Assembly: GCA_937891465.1 (NCBI GenBank)
Contig: CALAHF010000020.1
Span: 1 to 64,000 of the forward strand
DNA: 64,000 nt
Source of the DNA: an uncultured Verrucomicrobiales bacterium
GTDB taxonomy: Bacteria; Verrucomicrobiota; Verrucomicrobiia; Verrucomicrobiales; DEV007
Reading direction: 5' to 3'
Made by a program: the position numbers and the translations under genes. How positions within the stretch are numbered: position 1 is the stretch's first letter; the number at the start of each line of letters is the position of its first letter. This document shows positions 1 through 8,946 of this stretch, one piece after another. The notes below the pieces were generated by a model, which was given only the letters and a program-made list of their open reading frames with translations, was not told the origin of the DNA and searched no databases.

Positions 1-11
1 TTTTTCATGGA

Positions 12-941
12 GTGAAGCGGCTTTGCTTTCCGAAGCCATCGCCGGTTTATGTGGAAGAAATCATTCCGCTGCCACCTCCGCTTCCTCCGCTGGAGACTGA
101 TTTCGCGATCCCGTTGCCGCCACCACCGCCTCTTCCCGGAAAGAAAACTCAACCCACGCGGAAGTTCGGGATCGATGCCAGCCACTTCACCCCGTGGGAT
201 TTCCTCGTCTGTTTCATCGTTCTGGCGATGTTTTTGGCCCAGCCTTTTTTCGCAGCGACACCAGCCGGAATCGAAGCGGCGTCTGAAGCAACTAAAGGTA
301 ATCCGCTTAACAATTTGATCCAAGCGGTTGCCGTATACGGACTGCTAACGGCCCTTGTCTTGGCGATGCTGCAATGGGTTGGAGGACGCAGCCCGGTTGA
401 AGTGTTTGGTTTGAATCGTGTGAGCCAACCGGCCACGTTAGCTTTCATTCTCATTGGAGCGTCGATTGCGATTTGCTGCATTCTGTTGATCTCGAATTCA
501 TCGATGGATTACCTGGAACAACTATTCGGAGAAATCGAAACCCAGGCACCGGTGAAATCGCTCCAGGAAGAGGAATCAATGCTGAACAAATTGTATCTCA
601 TTGCGGCAGCAGTTATCGTGGCTCCGCTTTTTGAAGAGCTTGTTTTTCGCGGATATTTCTACGGAATTCTGAAAAAATACACCGACCCGATGTTTTCAGC
701 GTTTATAACGGGTGGGATTTTTGCAGTGATTCACGTCAATATTCCTTCAATCTTGCCACTGTGGTTTTTTGGCATTTTTCTTGCGCTCGCGTATGAGGCC
801 AGCCGGTCGCTGTGGGTCCCGATTGGGATCCATGCCTTGTTCAACGCGACGACCATTGCTATGATATTTCTCAGCAAAGGCGAAGATGCGGAGCGCGCTG
901 TGGAGATCGCTCCGGCTTGGCTGACTTCATTTTTTCAATGA
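12..941 (+). CDS. CPBP-family intramembrane metalloprotease
   Basis: This is a multi-pass membrane protein of the CPBP (CAAX protease/bacteriocin-processing) family, whose members cleave or process proteins inside the membrane. The diagnostic motifs are visible: EELVFRG (the EExxxR glutamate/arginine motif) near residue 205, a following AVIHVN histidine and a C-terminal GIHALFN histidine/asparagine motif. About eight hydrophobic stretches run from residue 60 onward. The first 50 residues are unusually proline-rich and probably cytoplasmic. The start given is a GTG; the frame remains open to the window edge, so the true start may lie upstream. Its stop overlaps the ATG of thiL (ATGA), implying translational coupling. 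The substrate is unknown. Confidence 0.85.
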   Translation: MKRLCFPKPSPVYVEEIIPLPPPLPPLETDFAIPLPPPPPLPGKKTQPTRKFGIDASHFTPWDFLVCFIVLAMFLAQPFFAATPAGIEAASEATKGNPLNNLIQAVAVYGLLTALVLAMLQWVGGRSPVEVFGLNRVSQPATLAFILIGASIAICCILLISNSSMDYLEQLFGEIETQAPVKSLQEEESMLNKLYLIAAAVIVAPLFEELVFRGYFYGILKKYTDPMFSAFITGGIFAVIHVNIPSILPLWFFGIFLALAYEASRSLWVPIGIHALFNATTIAMIFLSKGEDAERAVEIAPAWLTSFFQ

Positions 942-1813
942 GCGAGAAACTGCACATCACCGTTTCCGATATCGGCGAAGATGCTTTGATCAAAAGCATT
1001 ACCCATCAATTGCCACTCGATTCCTCAAGGGTCGTCGAAGGGTCCGGAGACGATTGTGCAGTCCTAAAAACGGCCGATCCTGAAGTGTACGAACTGCAAA
1101 AAGCGGATGCCATCGTCGAAAACAGTCATTTTCTTTCTGGGACCGATCCCGAGCTAGTTGGCTGGAAAGCGGTTGCCCGAGCGGTTTCTGACATTGCAGC
1201 GATGGGAATTTCGGCGCGGCCTGTTTCAGTGTTGATCACGATTGCAGTCGCAAAAAATCATCTCGTGTCCGAAATTAATGAGTGGTATGCGGGAATGCGT
1301 CGCTGTGCAGAAAAATTCAATTTTTCGATCGTAGGTGGGGAAAGCGTTTCGCTTCCCGAAGGTTCGCCTGCGCTGATTTCTGTTGCAATGGTTGGTGAAA
1401 TTAATCGAGCTGATTTGGTGCTACGAAGCGGCGCGCGAGTGGGTGATGTTATTGCCGTATCCGGAAAACTGGGCGGTTCGTTTCAGAGCGGTCGTCACCT
1501 GAGCTTTGAGCCGCGAATTGGTTTTGACCCAAAACTGAGGCCAACGGCGATGATGGATTTGAGTGATGGGCTGGCCAAGGATTTGCCGCGACTGGCTCGT
1601 GCTAGCGGAGTCGGTTACGCTCTCGATTTTGAGGCGATTCCGCGACACGATGGTTGTGATGTGAAAGCAGCGTTAACGGACGGCGAAGACTATGAACTGC
1701 TCATGACCTTGCCGGAAAGCCCGCCCGAGGATTCCGGTGTCGCTGTCATTGGGCGAATTACTGAAACCATCGAAACGCCCATTGAAGGAGGATGGGATCA
1801 TTTTTCGAAATGA
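938..1813 (+). CDS. thiL: Thiamine-monophosphate kinase
   Basis: ThiL phosphorylates thiamine monophosphate to the cofactor thiamine diphosphate with ATP in the cytoplasm. The 291-residue product has the ordered ThiL/PurM-fold motifs: an early GDDCAVL metal/phosphate motif, the segment AVSDIAAMG in the dimer helix, FSIVGGESV, the MDLSDGLAKDL loop and a late TDGEDYELL motif. A longer frame opens at 812, but the ATG at 938 overlaps the upstream stop as ATGA and begins the conserved N-terminus, so it is preferred. Its own stop overlaps the tsaE start in the same way, so protease, thiL and tsaE form a tightly coupled unit. Confidence 0.93.
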   Translation: MSEKLHITVSDIGEDALIKSITHQLPLDSSRVVEGSGDDCAVLKTADPEVYELQKADAIVENSHFLSGTDPELVGWKAVARAVSDIAAMGISARPVSVLITIAVAKNHLVSEINEWYAGMRRCAEKFNFSIVGGESVSLPEGSPALISVAMVGEINRADLVLRSGARVGDVIAVSGKLGGSFQSGRHLSFEPRIGFDPKLRPTAMMDLSDGLAKDLPRLARASGVGYALDFEAIPRHDGCDVKAALTDGEDYELLMTLPESPPEDSGVAVIGRITETIETPIEGGWDHFSK

Positions 1814-2232
1814 AGAAAACACTCGCATCCGAACAGGAAACCCATGCGTTCGGCGCGGAAATTGCGGCTGATCTAAAGCCGGGTGACGCCCTGGGATTGG
1901 TCGGTCAACTCGGCGCGGGTAAAACTCATTTCAGTCAGGGAATTGTTTCGGCACTTGGTTCTGTCGAATCTGTCACCAGTCCGACTTTCACGTTGGTGAA
2001 CGAATATCACGATGGGCGACTGCCTGTGTTCCATTTTGATTTTTATCGAATGGAAGACGCCGATGAAGTTCTGAAAATCGGATGGGATGAATTTCTCGAC
2101 GAGCCGGGAATTATCCTAGTGGAGTGGGCCGACAAATTTCCGGAGTTGATGCCCGAGGATACGAGATGGTTCCGCTTCAAAATTGAGGACGATGGCACTC
2201 GAACGATCGAACAGGGTACGTTCACTGAGTAA
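1810..2232 (+). CDS. tsaE: tRNA threonylcarbamoyladenosine biosynthesis ATPase TsaE
   Basis: TsaE is the ATPase that cycles the TsaB-TsaD complex during synthesis of t6A at position 37 of ANN-decoding tRNAs. The 140-residue product has Walker A GQLGAGKTHF, the family signature SPTFTLVNEY, HFDFYRM and the late ILVEWADKF motif. The ATG at 1810 overlaps the thiL stop (ATGA), so it is preferred over the ATG at 1792. Its partner gene tsaB lies 5.9 kb downstream on the same strand, separated by a block of PVC-type genes. In many bacteria tsaE and tsaB are adjacent, which suggests the block was inserted here. Confidence 0.93.
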   Translation: MKKTLASEQETHAFGAEIAADLKPGDALGLVGQLGAGKTHFSQGIVSALGSVESVTSPTFTLVNEYHDGRLPVFHFDFYRMEDADEVLKIGWDEFLDEPGIILVEWADKFPELMPEDTRWFRFKIEDDGTRTIEQGTFTE

Positions 2233-2284
2233 ATAGGGTGCGTTCGTTAGGGCGTTTCGAGGCAAGATGGTATGTTCGGCGAAT

Positions 2285-2324
2285 CAATAGGGCTGGGTTC
2301 GTAAACCCCGCCGATGCGCTATTG
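2285..2324. repeat. Dispersed palindromic repeat, copy 1
   Basis: The segment opens with CAATAGGGCTGGGTTCG and closes with GCTATTG, so CAATAG pairs with CTATTG around an imperfect centre. A related half-copy (AATAGGGTGCGTTCGTTAG) lies just upstream, from about 2233, directly after the tsaE stop. Both match the arms of the clearer copies at 8733, 17460 and 46184. The copy is degenerate. Its position right after a gene end suggests a terminator or a REP-like element. Confidence 0.5.
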
Positions 2325-2358
2325 TTCGTTCAAATGTGGACAGTTATGTTTGTCTCCG

Positions 2359-4296
2359 ATGCAGAAATTCCGTTTAGCTTGTGTGACTGTTATTGTTGTT
2401 TTTTTAACGGCAGGAACTGCGGTTGCCAAAGACGAAAAAGAGCGGCCCTGGGCGTTTCGGCCGCTGTTGAAGTCGGACGTTCCCAGCGTGAAAAACACGT
2501 CGTGGCCGAAAAAGCGAATTGATTATTTCATCCTCGCGGAGCTTGAGAAAGCGGACGTAAAGCCATCGCCCAAAGCTGATGAGAGAATATTAGCAAGACG
2601 GCTGAATTTTGATCTGATTGGTCTTCCGCCAACTGAGATTGAGAATTTCTCGGCTGATGCTGAGATCGAGAAGTTGCTCGGAAATCCGCAGTATGGCGAG
2701 CGATGGGCGCGGCACTGGCTCGATTTGACGCGTTATACCGATACCACGGCTTCGTGGTTGAACTCCACGGCAGGCGCGTGGCGATATCGCGACTGGGTGA
2801 TAGATGCGCTGAATGTGGACATGCCGTATCCGGATTTTGTGAAGCGACAGCTGGCTACGGATTTGATGTCGGAAACGGGGCCGGAAGATTCGGTGGCGCT
2901 TGGGTTTTTAGGGCTCAGCCCAATGTATTGGAAAGAGCTTCAGTTGCCGCCGGAGATCATCAAGACAACCGTCGCTGATGAATGGGAGGAGCGCGTCGAT
3001 GCGCTTGGCCGGACGTTCCTCGGGCTGACGCTGGCCTGCGCGCGTTGTCACGATCACAAAAGCGATCCTATAACGGCAGCTGATTATTATGCGTTGGCGG
3101 GAGTATTTGCGAGCGTGAAAATTACGGATCGGCCCATGATGAGTGAGGACCTGTGGTTGCCTGTGAAATCGGCGCGGCAGAAAGTGGCGGTGATTGATAA
3201 AAAAGTGGCTGCTTTAAAAAAGAAAAAACCGAAGCCTGAAAACTTGGATGAACAGCTCGCTGTATTCACGGCAGAAATTGCGGCGATGAAAAAAGCGACG
3301 CCGCACTACGATATGCCGATGGCGAACGGCGTGGTTGAGGCGGCGCTGTTTGTGAAGGCAAAGGAGAAAGGCCACGGGACCAATCTTGAATTTCAGGAGG
3401 GAAAGGGGCGTGATTTGGAATTGCAAAAACGGGGCGATCCGAACGATGTCGGTGATGTCGTGCCGCGGCGTTTTTTGTCGGTTTTTCCATCGGAAAACGG
3501 TGAGCCTCGCCGATTCGAAAAGGGAAGCGGCCGTCTCGAATTGGCTGAAGCCTTGATCGAAGATTCAGAACCGTTGTTCGCCCGCGTGATTGTGAATCGG
3601 GTCTGGAAACAGCACTTTGGACGTGGCCTGGTCGATACGCCGAGTGATTTTGGAAAGATGGGCGATAAGCCAACTCACCCCGAATTGCTCGATGATCTGG
3701 CGGCGCGCTTCATGCAAAACGGTTGGTCTTTGAAGTGGCTCCATCGGGAAATTTTGGGTTCAGCGACATGGCAGCAAACGTCCGTCGCACCGGGGTCTGA
3801 AGCGGCCGATTCCGACAATCGCTTATACTCCCGAATGAACCGACTCCGGTTGGATATTGAATCGTGGCGGGATTCTGTTCTGGCTGTGGCGGGAAGTTTG
3901 GATTCGAAAATCGGGGGTGAGCCGATGGATTTGAACAGCGACAAAAACAACCGCCGGACGCTCTACGGGAAAATCAACCGGAGGGATTTGAATAAGATTC
4001 TTCAGATTCACGATTTCCCAGATCCGACAGCGCACAGCCCGAAGCGTGCCGAGACGATTTCGCCATTGCAGTCGTTATTTGCGATTAATGGTCCGCTTGT
4101 GCAATCTCAGTCGGAGGCATTCGCAAAGCAAATTAAAGGCGATGTAGATGTGATTTCGCGGGCTTATGAACTTCTGTTTCAGCGGGAACCCAGCGCGATG
4201 GAACGGGAAGTTGGCGGTGAATTTTTGAAAGAAGCCACTCTCGCAGATTACGCGCGAGTGCTGTTGGCGAGTAACGAGTTTTTGTATGTGGATTGA
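2359..4296 (+). CDS. Secreted DUF1549/DUF1553 (PSCyt2/PSD1) protein
   Basis: This 645-residue protein belongs to a family abundant in Planctomycetes and Verrucomicrobia. It starts with a signal peptide (LACVTVIVVFLTAGTAVA), followed by the DUF1549 hallmark LNFDLIGLPPT near residue 80 and WARHWLDLTRYTDT, then the motif CARCHDHKSDPI, a cytochrome c-like CxxCH. The C-terminal DUF1553 part has LFARVIVNRVWKQHFGRG and NGWSLKWLHREI. The ATG at 2359 places the signal peptide at the N-terminus; the frame opens further upstream at 2314. The function is not established. Family members are usually paired with DUF1501 proteins, as here with 6711-8075, and are inferred to act in periplasmic catabolism or redox chemistry. 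Confidence 0.88.
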   Translation: MQKFRLACVTVIVVFLTAGTAVAKDEKERPWAFRPLLKSDVPSVKNTSWPKKRIDYFILAELEKADVKPSPKADERILARRLNFDLIGLPPTEIENFSADAEIEKLLGNPQYGERWARHWLDLTRYTDTTASWLNSTAGAWRYRDWVIDALNVDMPYPDFVKRQLATDLMSETGPEDSVALGFLGLSPMYWKELQLPPEIIKTTVADEWEERVDALGRTFLGLTLACARCHDHKSDPITAADYYALAGVFASVKITDRPMMSEDLWLPVKSARQKVAVIDKKVAALKKKKPKPENLDEQLAVFTAEIAAMKKATPHYDMPMANGVVEAALFVKAKEKGHGTNLEFQEGKGRDLELQKRGDPNDVGDVVPRRFLSVFPSENGEPRRFEKGSGRLELAEALIEDSEPLFARVIVNRVWKQHFGRGLVDTPSDFGKMGDKPTHPELLDDLAARFMQNGWSLKWLHREILGSATWQQTSVAPGSEAADSDNRLYSRMNRLRLDIESWRDSVLAVAGSLDSKIGGEPMDLNSDKNNRRTLYGKINRRDLNKILQIHDFPDPTAHSPKRAETISPLQSLFAINGPLVQSQSEAFAKQIKGDVDVISRAYELLFQREPSAMEREVGGEFLKEATLADYARVLLASNEFLYVD

Positions 4297-6652
4297 ATGA
4301 TGGTCTTGAAAACTAGCTTGAAATCGATTTCAGCTCTCCTTGCTGTCGGGTTGTTTGTAACGGCCTCAGCGTTTGCTTTTTCAATTTAGTTTTTCGGTAG
4401 AGGGAGCGGGCACTAAGAAAGTAAAAAAAGAGAAATTGGCTGATGGAAAGCCGCTGATATTTCCGGTCGACGAATTCGATCTCGCGGAAGAGTTGAAGCC
4501 GGCGATTGCCAAATTTCGAGCGGAGAGGAGGGAAAATGCTATTGAGGAAGCGAAGGGGCTCCTTGAAAAATTTGAGAGCAGTCCAGCACGGGCTGAATAT
4601 ATTCTCATGGCGAGGGAAGTTCTCGATTCAAAGAAATTGAGCGAAGACTTTTATGAGCATCTCGATGGGGAAATGACGATGGTGAAGCAAATTCTCGCAC
4701 TTTGGGTGGCCTATTCACAGGGTGTTTGCGAGGTGAAGTTGTGGAATCAGGCCTTGCGGGCCGAGATCAGGGATACCGATTCGAGAGTCGAGAAGTATGA
4801 TGCTTTCACTTTCCTGTCGATGCCCCCGAAGGGTGATGAACCCGGGCCGATTCAGATTTCGATCAAGCCTTCAATATTCCAAAAAGAGCGGGGGATGGGC
4901 TTCATTGATTTTAATCGTTCAATAGGCCTTGATCCAGCAATGCGGCTCGATATCCCAATCGTCGGTCGACCTGGGACGCCATTGGAAGATCAAAAAAAGG
5001 ATGCCGAGATGTTGATTCAAAACCTGGGAATGCTTCTCAAAGATTATGATGACAAAGTGTTCCAGATCGATCTTCGGCTTTACCTGGCCGAGTCAGTTCT
5101 GCGGCATGAGGTCAAATCTCGCTGGTTCGGAAATTCGATGCCGATTGAAATTCCAAACTCGCTGGCTCGTTATGGACTCGCCCAGTTTTTGCTAAAAGCG
5201 GCGGATGAATCCCAGCATGGAATGATTTGTGAAGCGATGGGTTTGATCTCTCCTGCGACGCCCGATTTGGTTCAATTGTCCCGCGATCTTGAAGCGTTAA
5301 AATGGAATGAATTACCCGCTGACTCCGCGTCGGCTGAAGTCCGTCGGGCCTATTTCTATTTTCTGATGGGAGCCATGATTGAAGGGGAATCAAAGGAACA
5401 GTGGGAGGTATTTCGCCGGTTGCCGGAGAAGAAAATGGAAAAGCCTGCGGAATTTTTTGCCTTTGTGAAGGAGATCTATCCGGAAGTTGTGCCGGATTCA
5501 CCCTCGCCTGCGAATTATGAAACCAGCACGTTTGATGGGTTCACGATTCAACACCCTGATTTCCTGAACGAAGCCGTTGATGAAATTGGCCCCGGGTGGG
5601 ATGAAAAGCTAAATGAGAGTCGGACGAAATATCTCGAAGCGGTTGCGAACCGACCGTGGCTGGAAGTTCAAAAGGTGACGGACGCAGAACTCGATGATTT
5701 TAAAACGTTGGGTCTCGCGCGACCGCCGCGCGATGTTGCAGATCAGTGGGCTGAGGTAATGGCTATTTCGGCGGAAGCGGATCGCCTCTTTTCAGGGATC
5801 TTTACGGACAACGTTCACATCTGGATAAAAGAGGATTTGCAAAAAATTCTGAGAGACGGTGGCAAATTGGAAGGGTTTTCACTGAACGAAAAAGAGAATT
5901 TCGTTACGTTCACTGCTAATTTTGGTTATCTTTTGAATGATCTTTCCTACGAGGATATGCAAAAGGCTGGCGCAATTGAAGCGATGGGGACCGTTATGCT
6001 GCCGGTGATGCTTAAACAGGAAGAAGTGGAAAAGAAGTCGAAAGACGAACTGATATCATTGCTTGAGGCGGACGAGGTTGTAGGGGCGATTCAAAATGAC
6101 AAATTTTCATCCGAAGAGTTGGGTGAACTTCTGGGGTTGCAGTTATTGGCTAGGTCAGAAGAATTCTGTTTCGCGATTCTCATTCATGAACTTGCGGAGG
6201 CTGAAATAACGGAGCATTTAATCGCCAGCGCAGATCGCCGCTGGTTCACTGATGGCATGGCGACTTACATTGCCTGTGAAATGACGGCTGCACGTTTTGG
6301 TGATGATGCTGGCTGGAAACTCATTGAGGAGATGTATGAAATTGATCATGAAAAAGGCACGGACCTGTTGGAGGCGGTAAAGCTATTTGAGTGGCAAGCA
6401 GGGGAGGTCGAAAATCAATTGGGAGAAAGTGGTCCGGACGGTCTCAGCAATGCGCGCTATTTGTATTCTGCAAAGGCGATTCGGAAAGCGGTCCAAGGTC
6501 AGGGTGATGATTTCTTGAAACGTTGGCACAAAGAAATTGGCAAAGTGCGCTGGAACCGAGCTACATCTCAAACTGTAATCGACGCCTATGATCGATTGAC
6601 TGGCGGGGACCTCCGAAAAATTGTCGAGTCGATTGCGACCGACGATTTGTGA
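4297..6652 (+). CDS. Secreted peptidase-like protein, signal peptide out of frame with the body
   Basis: The function is not recognised. A signal-peptide ORF starts at ATG 4297/4300 directly after the previous stop (KSISALLAVGLFVTASAFA) but hits TAG at 4387. The 759-residue body is open one base later from 4373, with no convincing start of its own. Joining them needs a single +1 shift in the T-rich stretch at about 4376-4395. The body is mostly helical and charged. Near residue 605 it has IHELAEAEITEH followed by WFTDGMATYIA, which resembles the HExxH ... W-x-E-G-x-A-x-Y pattern of gluzincin peptidases, but the second zinc histidine and the glutamate are not in their usual places. Peptidase activity is therefore doubtful. 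It lies between DUF1549/1553 and DUF1501 genes and is probably cotranscribed with them. Confidence 0.6.
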
Positions 6653-6710
6653 AATATCTCACGTGAATCGGTTCTTGCGGGATGAACTGGATATCGACGA
6701 TCTTCTCTTT

Positions 6711-8075
6711 ATGGATTTGCCTCCAATCACTCGACGCTCAGCTCTCGCCTCAATCGGCGGCGGGCTTGGTTCGCTTGGAATGATTTCTGCCCTGGGCCAG
6801 AATGGCGGAATTCTGACAAAGCCACATTTTGCACCGCGAGCGAAGCGGGTGATTCACCTTTTCATGAACGGTGGGCCGTTTGGTCCAGATTTTTTTGACC
6901 CCAAACCTTCGCTTACCAAATACGCAGGGCAACGTCCTGAAGGTGCTGATTTGCGAACGGAACGCCCGACGGGCGGCTTGATGGAGGTGTCTTATAAATA
7001 CGCGAATCATGGGCAGAGTGGATTGTCGATCAGTGAGCTTTTGCCAATGACGGCGAAGCACGCCGATGACTTGTGTATATTGCGCTCGTGTTACACGGAC
7101 AACCCGAACCATGGTCCAGCACTGTTGTTGATGAACAACGGGACGATGACGCCACGAGTGCCGAGTATGGGTGCCTGGACGTCTTACGGTCTGGGAAATG
7201 AAAATGCGGATTTGCCTGGCTACGTCGTGCTTTGTCCGGGAAAACCGGTACGATTTTCGATTTTGTGGAACAGTGCATTTCTTCCGGCAAAACACGCGGG
7301 ACTTTACGTTAATCATTCGAATCTCGATCCAAATTCGATGATTCCATGGTTGAAGGATCCGGCCGGAAAACCAGGTGAGCAACGCAAACGGCTCGATTTG
7401 ATGCAGCTGCTGAATCGTGAACACGCGAAGGTTCGTGGAGGAACTGATCCACGGCTCGAGGGGCGAATCGAGGCGATGGAAACGGCGTATCGCATGCAGT
7501 TTTCGGCGCACGATGCGTTTGATGTGAATCAGGAAAATGCGGCGACTCGGGAAGCCTACGGCGAGGGGCATTTTGCGAATGGCTGCCTACTGGCACGCCG
7601 TATGGCCGAGCGTGGAGTTCGATTCACCCAGGTTTATTACGGAAATGGCCAGCCGTGGGACACGCACAGTGGTCACGATAAAAAGACGCGCGCATTAGCA
7701 AAGGACATCGACCGCCCGATCGCAGCGTTGTTGGAAGATTTGAAACAACGGGGAATGCTTGAGGACACGCTGGTAGTGTGGGGTGGTGAATTTGGGCGGA
7801 CTCCAGTGAGTGAAAATGCCGATGGTCGCGATCATAACCCGCACGGTTTTTGTATGTGGATGGCCGGTGGTGGTGTGAAAGGCGGCTACGCTTACGGCGC
7901 GAGCGATGAATTTGGTTTCAAGGCGGTTGATAAGCCGATGCACGTCCACGATTTACACGCGACGATTTTGCATTTGTTAGGTGTCGATCATGAGCGGCTC
8001 ACGTATGAACACGCCGGGCGAGATTATCGCCTGACGGACGTGCATGGAGTAGTCGCGAAGGATATTTTGGCGTAG
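6711..8075 (+). CDS. DUF1501 (sulfatase-fold) secreted protein
   Basis: DUF1501 proteins have an alkaline-phosphatase/sulfatase-like fold and carry twin-arginine-type leaders. They occur in very large numbers in PVC bacteria, usually beside DUF1549/DUF1553 genes. The 454-residue product starts ITRRSALASIGGGLG, a Tat-like leader. It then has the family patterns HLFMNGGPFGPDFFDPK, LRSCYTDNPNHGPA, QVYYGNGQPWDTHSGHD, VVWGGEFGRTP and a late HDLHATILHLLGVDHERL. The frame extends to an ATG at 6621, overlapping the previous gene by 32 bases. The ATG at 6711 is chosen because it places the twin-arginine motif at the N-terminus. The enzymatic reaction is unknown. Confidence 0.88.
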   Translation: MDLPPITRRSALASIGGGLGSLGMISALGQNGGILTKPHFAPRAKRVIHLFMNGGPFGPDFFDPKPSLTKYAGQRPEGADLRTERPTGGLMEVSYKYANHGQSGLSISELLPMTAKHADDLCILRSCYTDNPNHGPALLLMNNGTMTPRVPSMGAWTSYGLGNENADLPGYVVLCPGKPVRFSILWNSAFLPAKHAGLYVNHSNLDPNSMIPWLKDPAGKPGEQRKRLDLMQLLNREHAKVRGGTDPRLEGRIEAMETAYRMQFSAHDAFDVNQENAATREAYGEGHFANGCLLARRMAERGVRFTQVYYGNGQPWDTHSGHDKKTRALAKDIDRPIAALLEDLKQRGMLEDTLVVWGGEFGRTPVSENADGRDHNPHGFCMWMAGGGVKGGYAYGASDEFGFKAVDKPMHVHDLHATILHLLGVDHERLTYEHAGRDYRLTDVHGVVAKDILA

Positions 8076-8090
8076 GATCGGGGCGAAAAT

Positions 8091-8720
8091 ATGATTCTCG
8101 CCCTGGAAACCTCGACGCCTCGCGCCAGCCTCGCCCTTTTTGACAACGGGGCAGTGGTTTGGGAATCCGATTTCACAACGGCCCGGGCACACAATGCGAA
8201 GATTTTTGAGCCCGTTGCGGAAGCGCTGAAAATTGCAGGAGACGCACTCGAATTGATCGCTGTGGGAATTGGTCCGGGTAGCTATTCCGGCGTCCGCGTT
8301 GGGATTTCGGTCACGAACGGTCTCGGGCTTGCTCGCGAAATTCCCGTGATCGGGGTTTCGTCGCTAGCTGCGTTTCCGGAGGCAAACTGCACCGTGATTT
8401 CTGATGCTCGGCGCAAGACTTTCGCGATCGCCACGGTTGAAAATCGCGAGCTCGTTTCCGAACCGGATTTGATTGATGCGGAAAAGTTCGCGGCTTTGCT
8501 GCCAACGTTTCAAGCGCGACTGTTCACGCCGGATTTCCATGTCGCGGACGAGTTTGAAAGCATCACGCTGGCTTTTCCGACGGCGACCGAACTCGCAAAA
8601 ATCGCCGCTGATTTTGATGCTGAAACTGTCGCGAAGCTGGCGAAGAAACCGCTCGAGCCGCATTACCTTCGCCCGCCGTTTATCACGGTGGCGAAGAAAA
8701 AGCCTTCGTTTCGGAAATAG
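8091..8720 (+). CDS. tsaB: tRNA threonylcarbamoyladenosine biosynthesis protein TsaB
   Basis: TsaB is the non-catalytic partner of TsaD in the t6A37 tRNA modification complex. The 209-residue product begins with the ASKHA-fold signature ILALETSTPRASLAL and continues with the family motif GIGPGSYSGVRVGIS and the short segment IPVIGVSSLAAF. It sits 15 bases after the DUF1501 gene. With tsaE at 1810 it completes two of the three bacterial t6A complex genes; tsaD is not in the window. A palindromic repeat begins 12 bases after its stop. Confidence 0.92.
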   Translation: MILALETSTPRASLALFDNGAVVWESDFTTARAHNAKIFEPVAEALKIAGDALELIAVGIGPGSYSGVRVGISVTNGLGLAREIPVIGVSSLAAFPEANCTVISDARRKTFAIATVENRELVSEPDLIDAEKFAALLPTFQARLFTPDFHVADEFESITLAFPTATELAKIAADFDAETVAKLAKKPLEPHYLRPPFITVAKKKPSFRK

Positions 8721-8732
8721 GTTTCCAACGAT

Positions 8733-8767
8733 CCAATAGGGTTGGTTCATCGAACATACCCTGTTGG
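8733..8767. repeat. Dispersed palindromic repeat, copy 2
   Basis: Arms CCAATAGGGTTGGTTC and GAACATACCCTGTTGG flank the trinucleotide ATC. Fourteen of sixteen positions pair, one of them a G-T pair. It lies 12 bases after the tsaB stop and could act as a terminator hairpin. It is the clearest match to the copy at 46184. Confidence 0.75.
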
Positions 8768-8816
8768 TAAGTATCAGGGCTATCTTCCGGTTCCGCTTCG
8801 CGAGAATCCTCAGACC

Positions 8817-8878
8817 GCTGGCAAAGCCAGCTTGTCGCCCTGTTGGTTCGTTCCAGGGAGTGTGGACAATTTGTCCAC
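8817..8878. other. Two further short hairpins in the tsaB-gdhA gap
   Basis: The gap 8721-8946 has no convincing gene. Besides the repeat at 8733, it holds a six-pair hairpin GCTGGC-AAA-GCCAGC (8817-8831) and a near-perfect palindrome GTGGACAA-T-TTGTCCAC (8862-8878). The two genes converge here, so these may be terminator or RNA-end structures. The second has the symmetry of an operator. Confidence 0.4.
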
Positions 8879-8946
8879 CTGCGGTGTTTTCGGCTCGAGG
8901 CATTGTGGCCGCTTGAAAAGACGCCCTTCCTTGGGTGCCTGATTTT

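Noticed and set aside
6750-7571. 273-codon minus-strand frame opposite the DUF1501 gene
   Set aside because: Arg/His-rich shadow of a well supported gene.
8742-8942. 66-codon frame in the tsaB-gdhA gap
   Set aside because: Starts inside a palindromic repeat and runs through two hairpins; no recognisable protein pattern.
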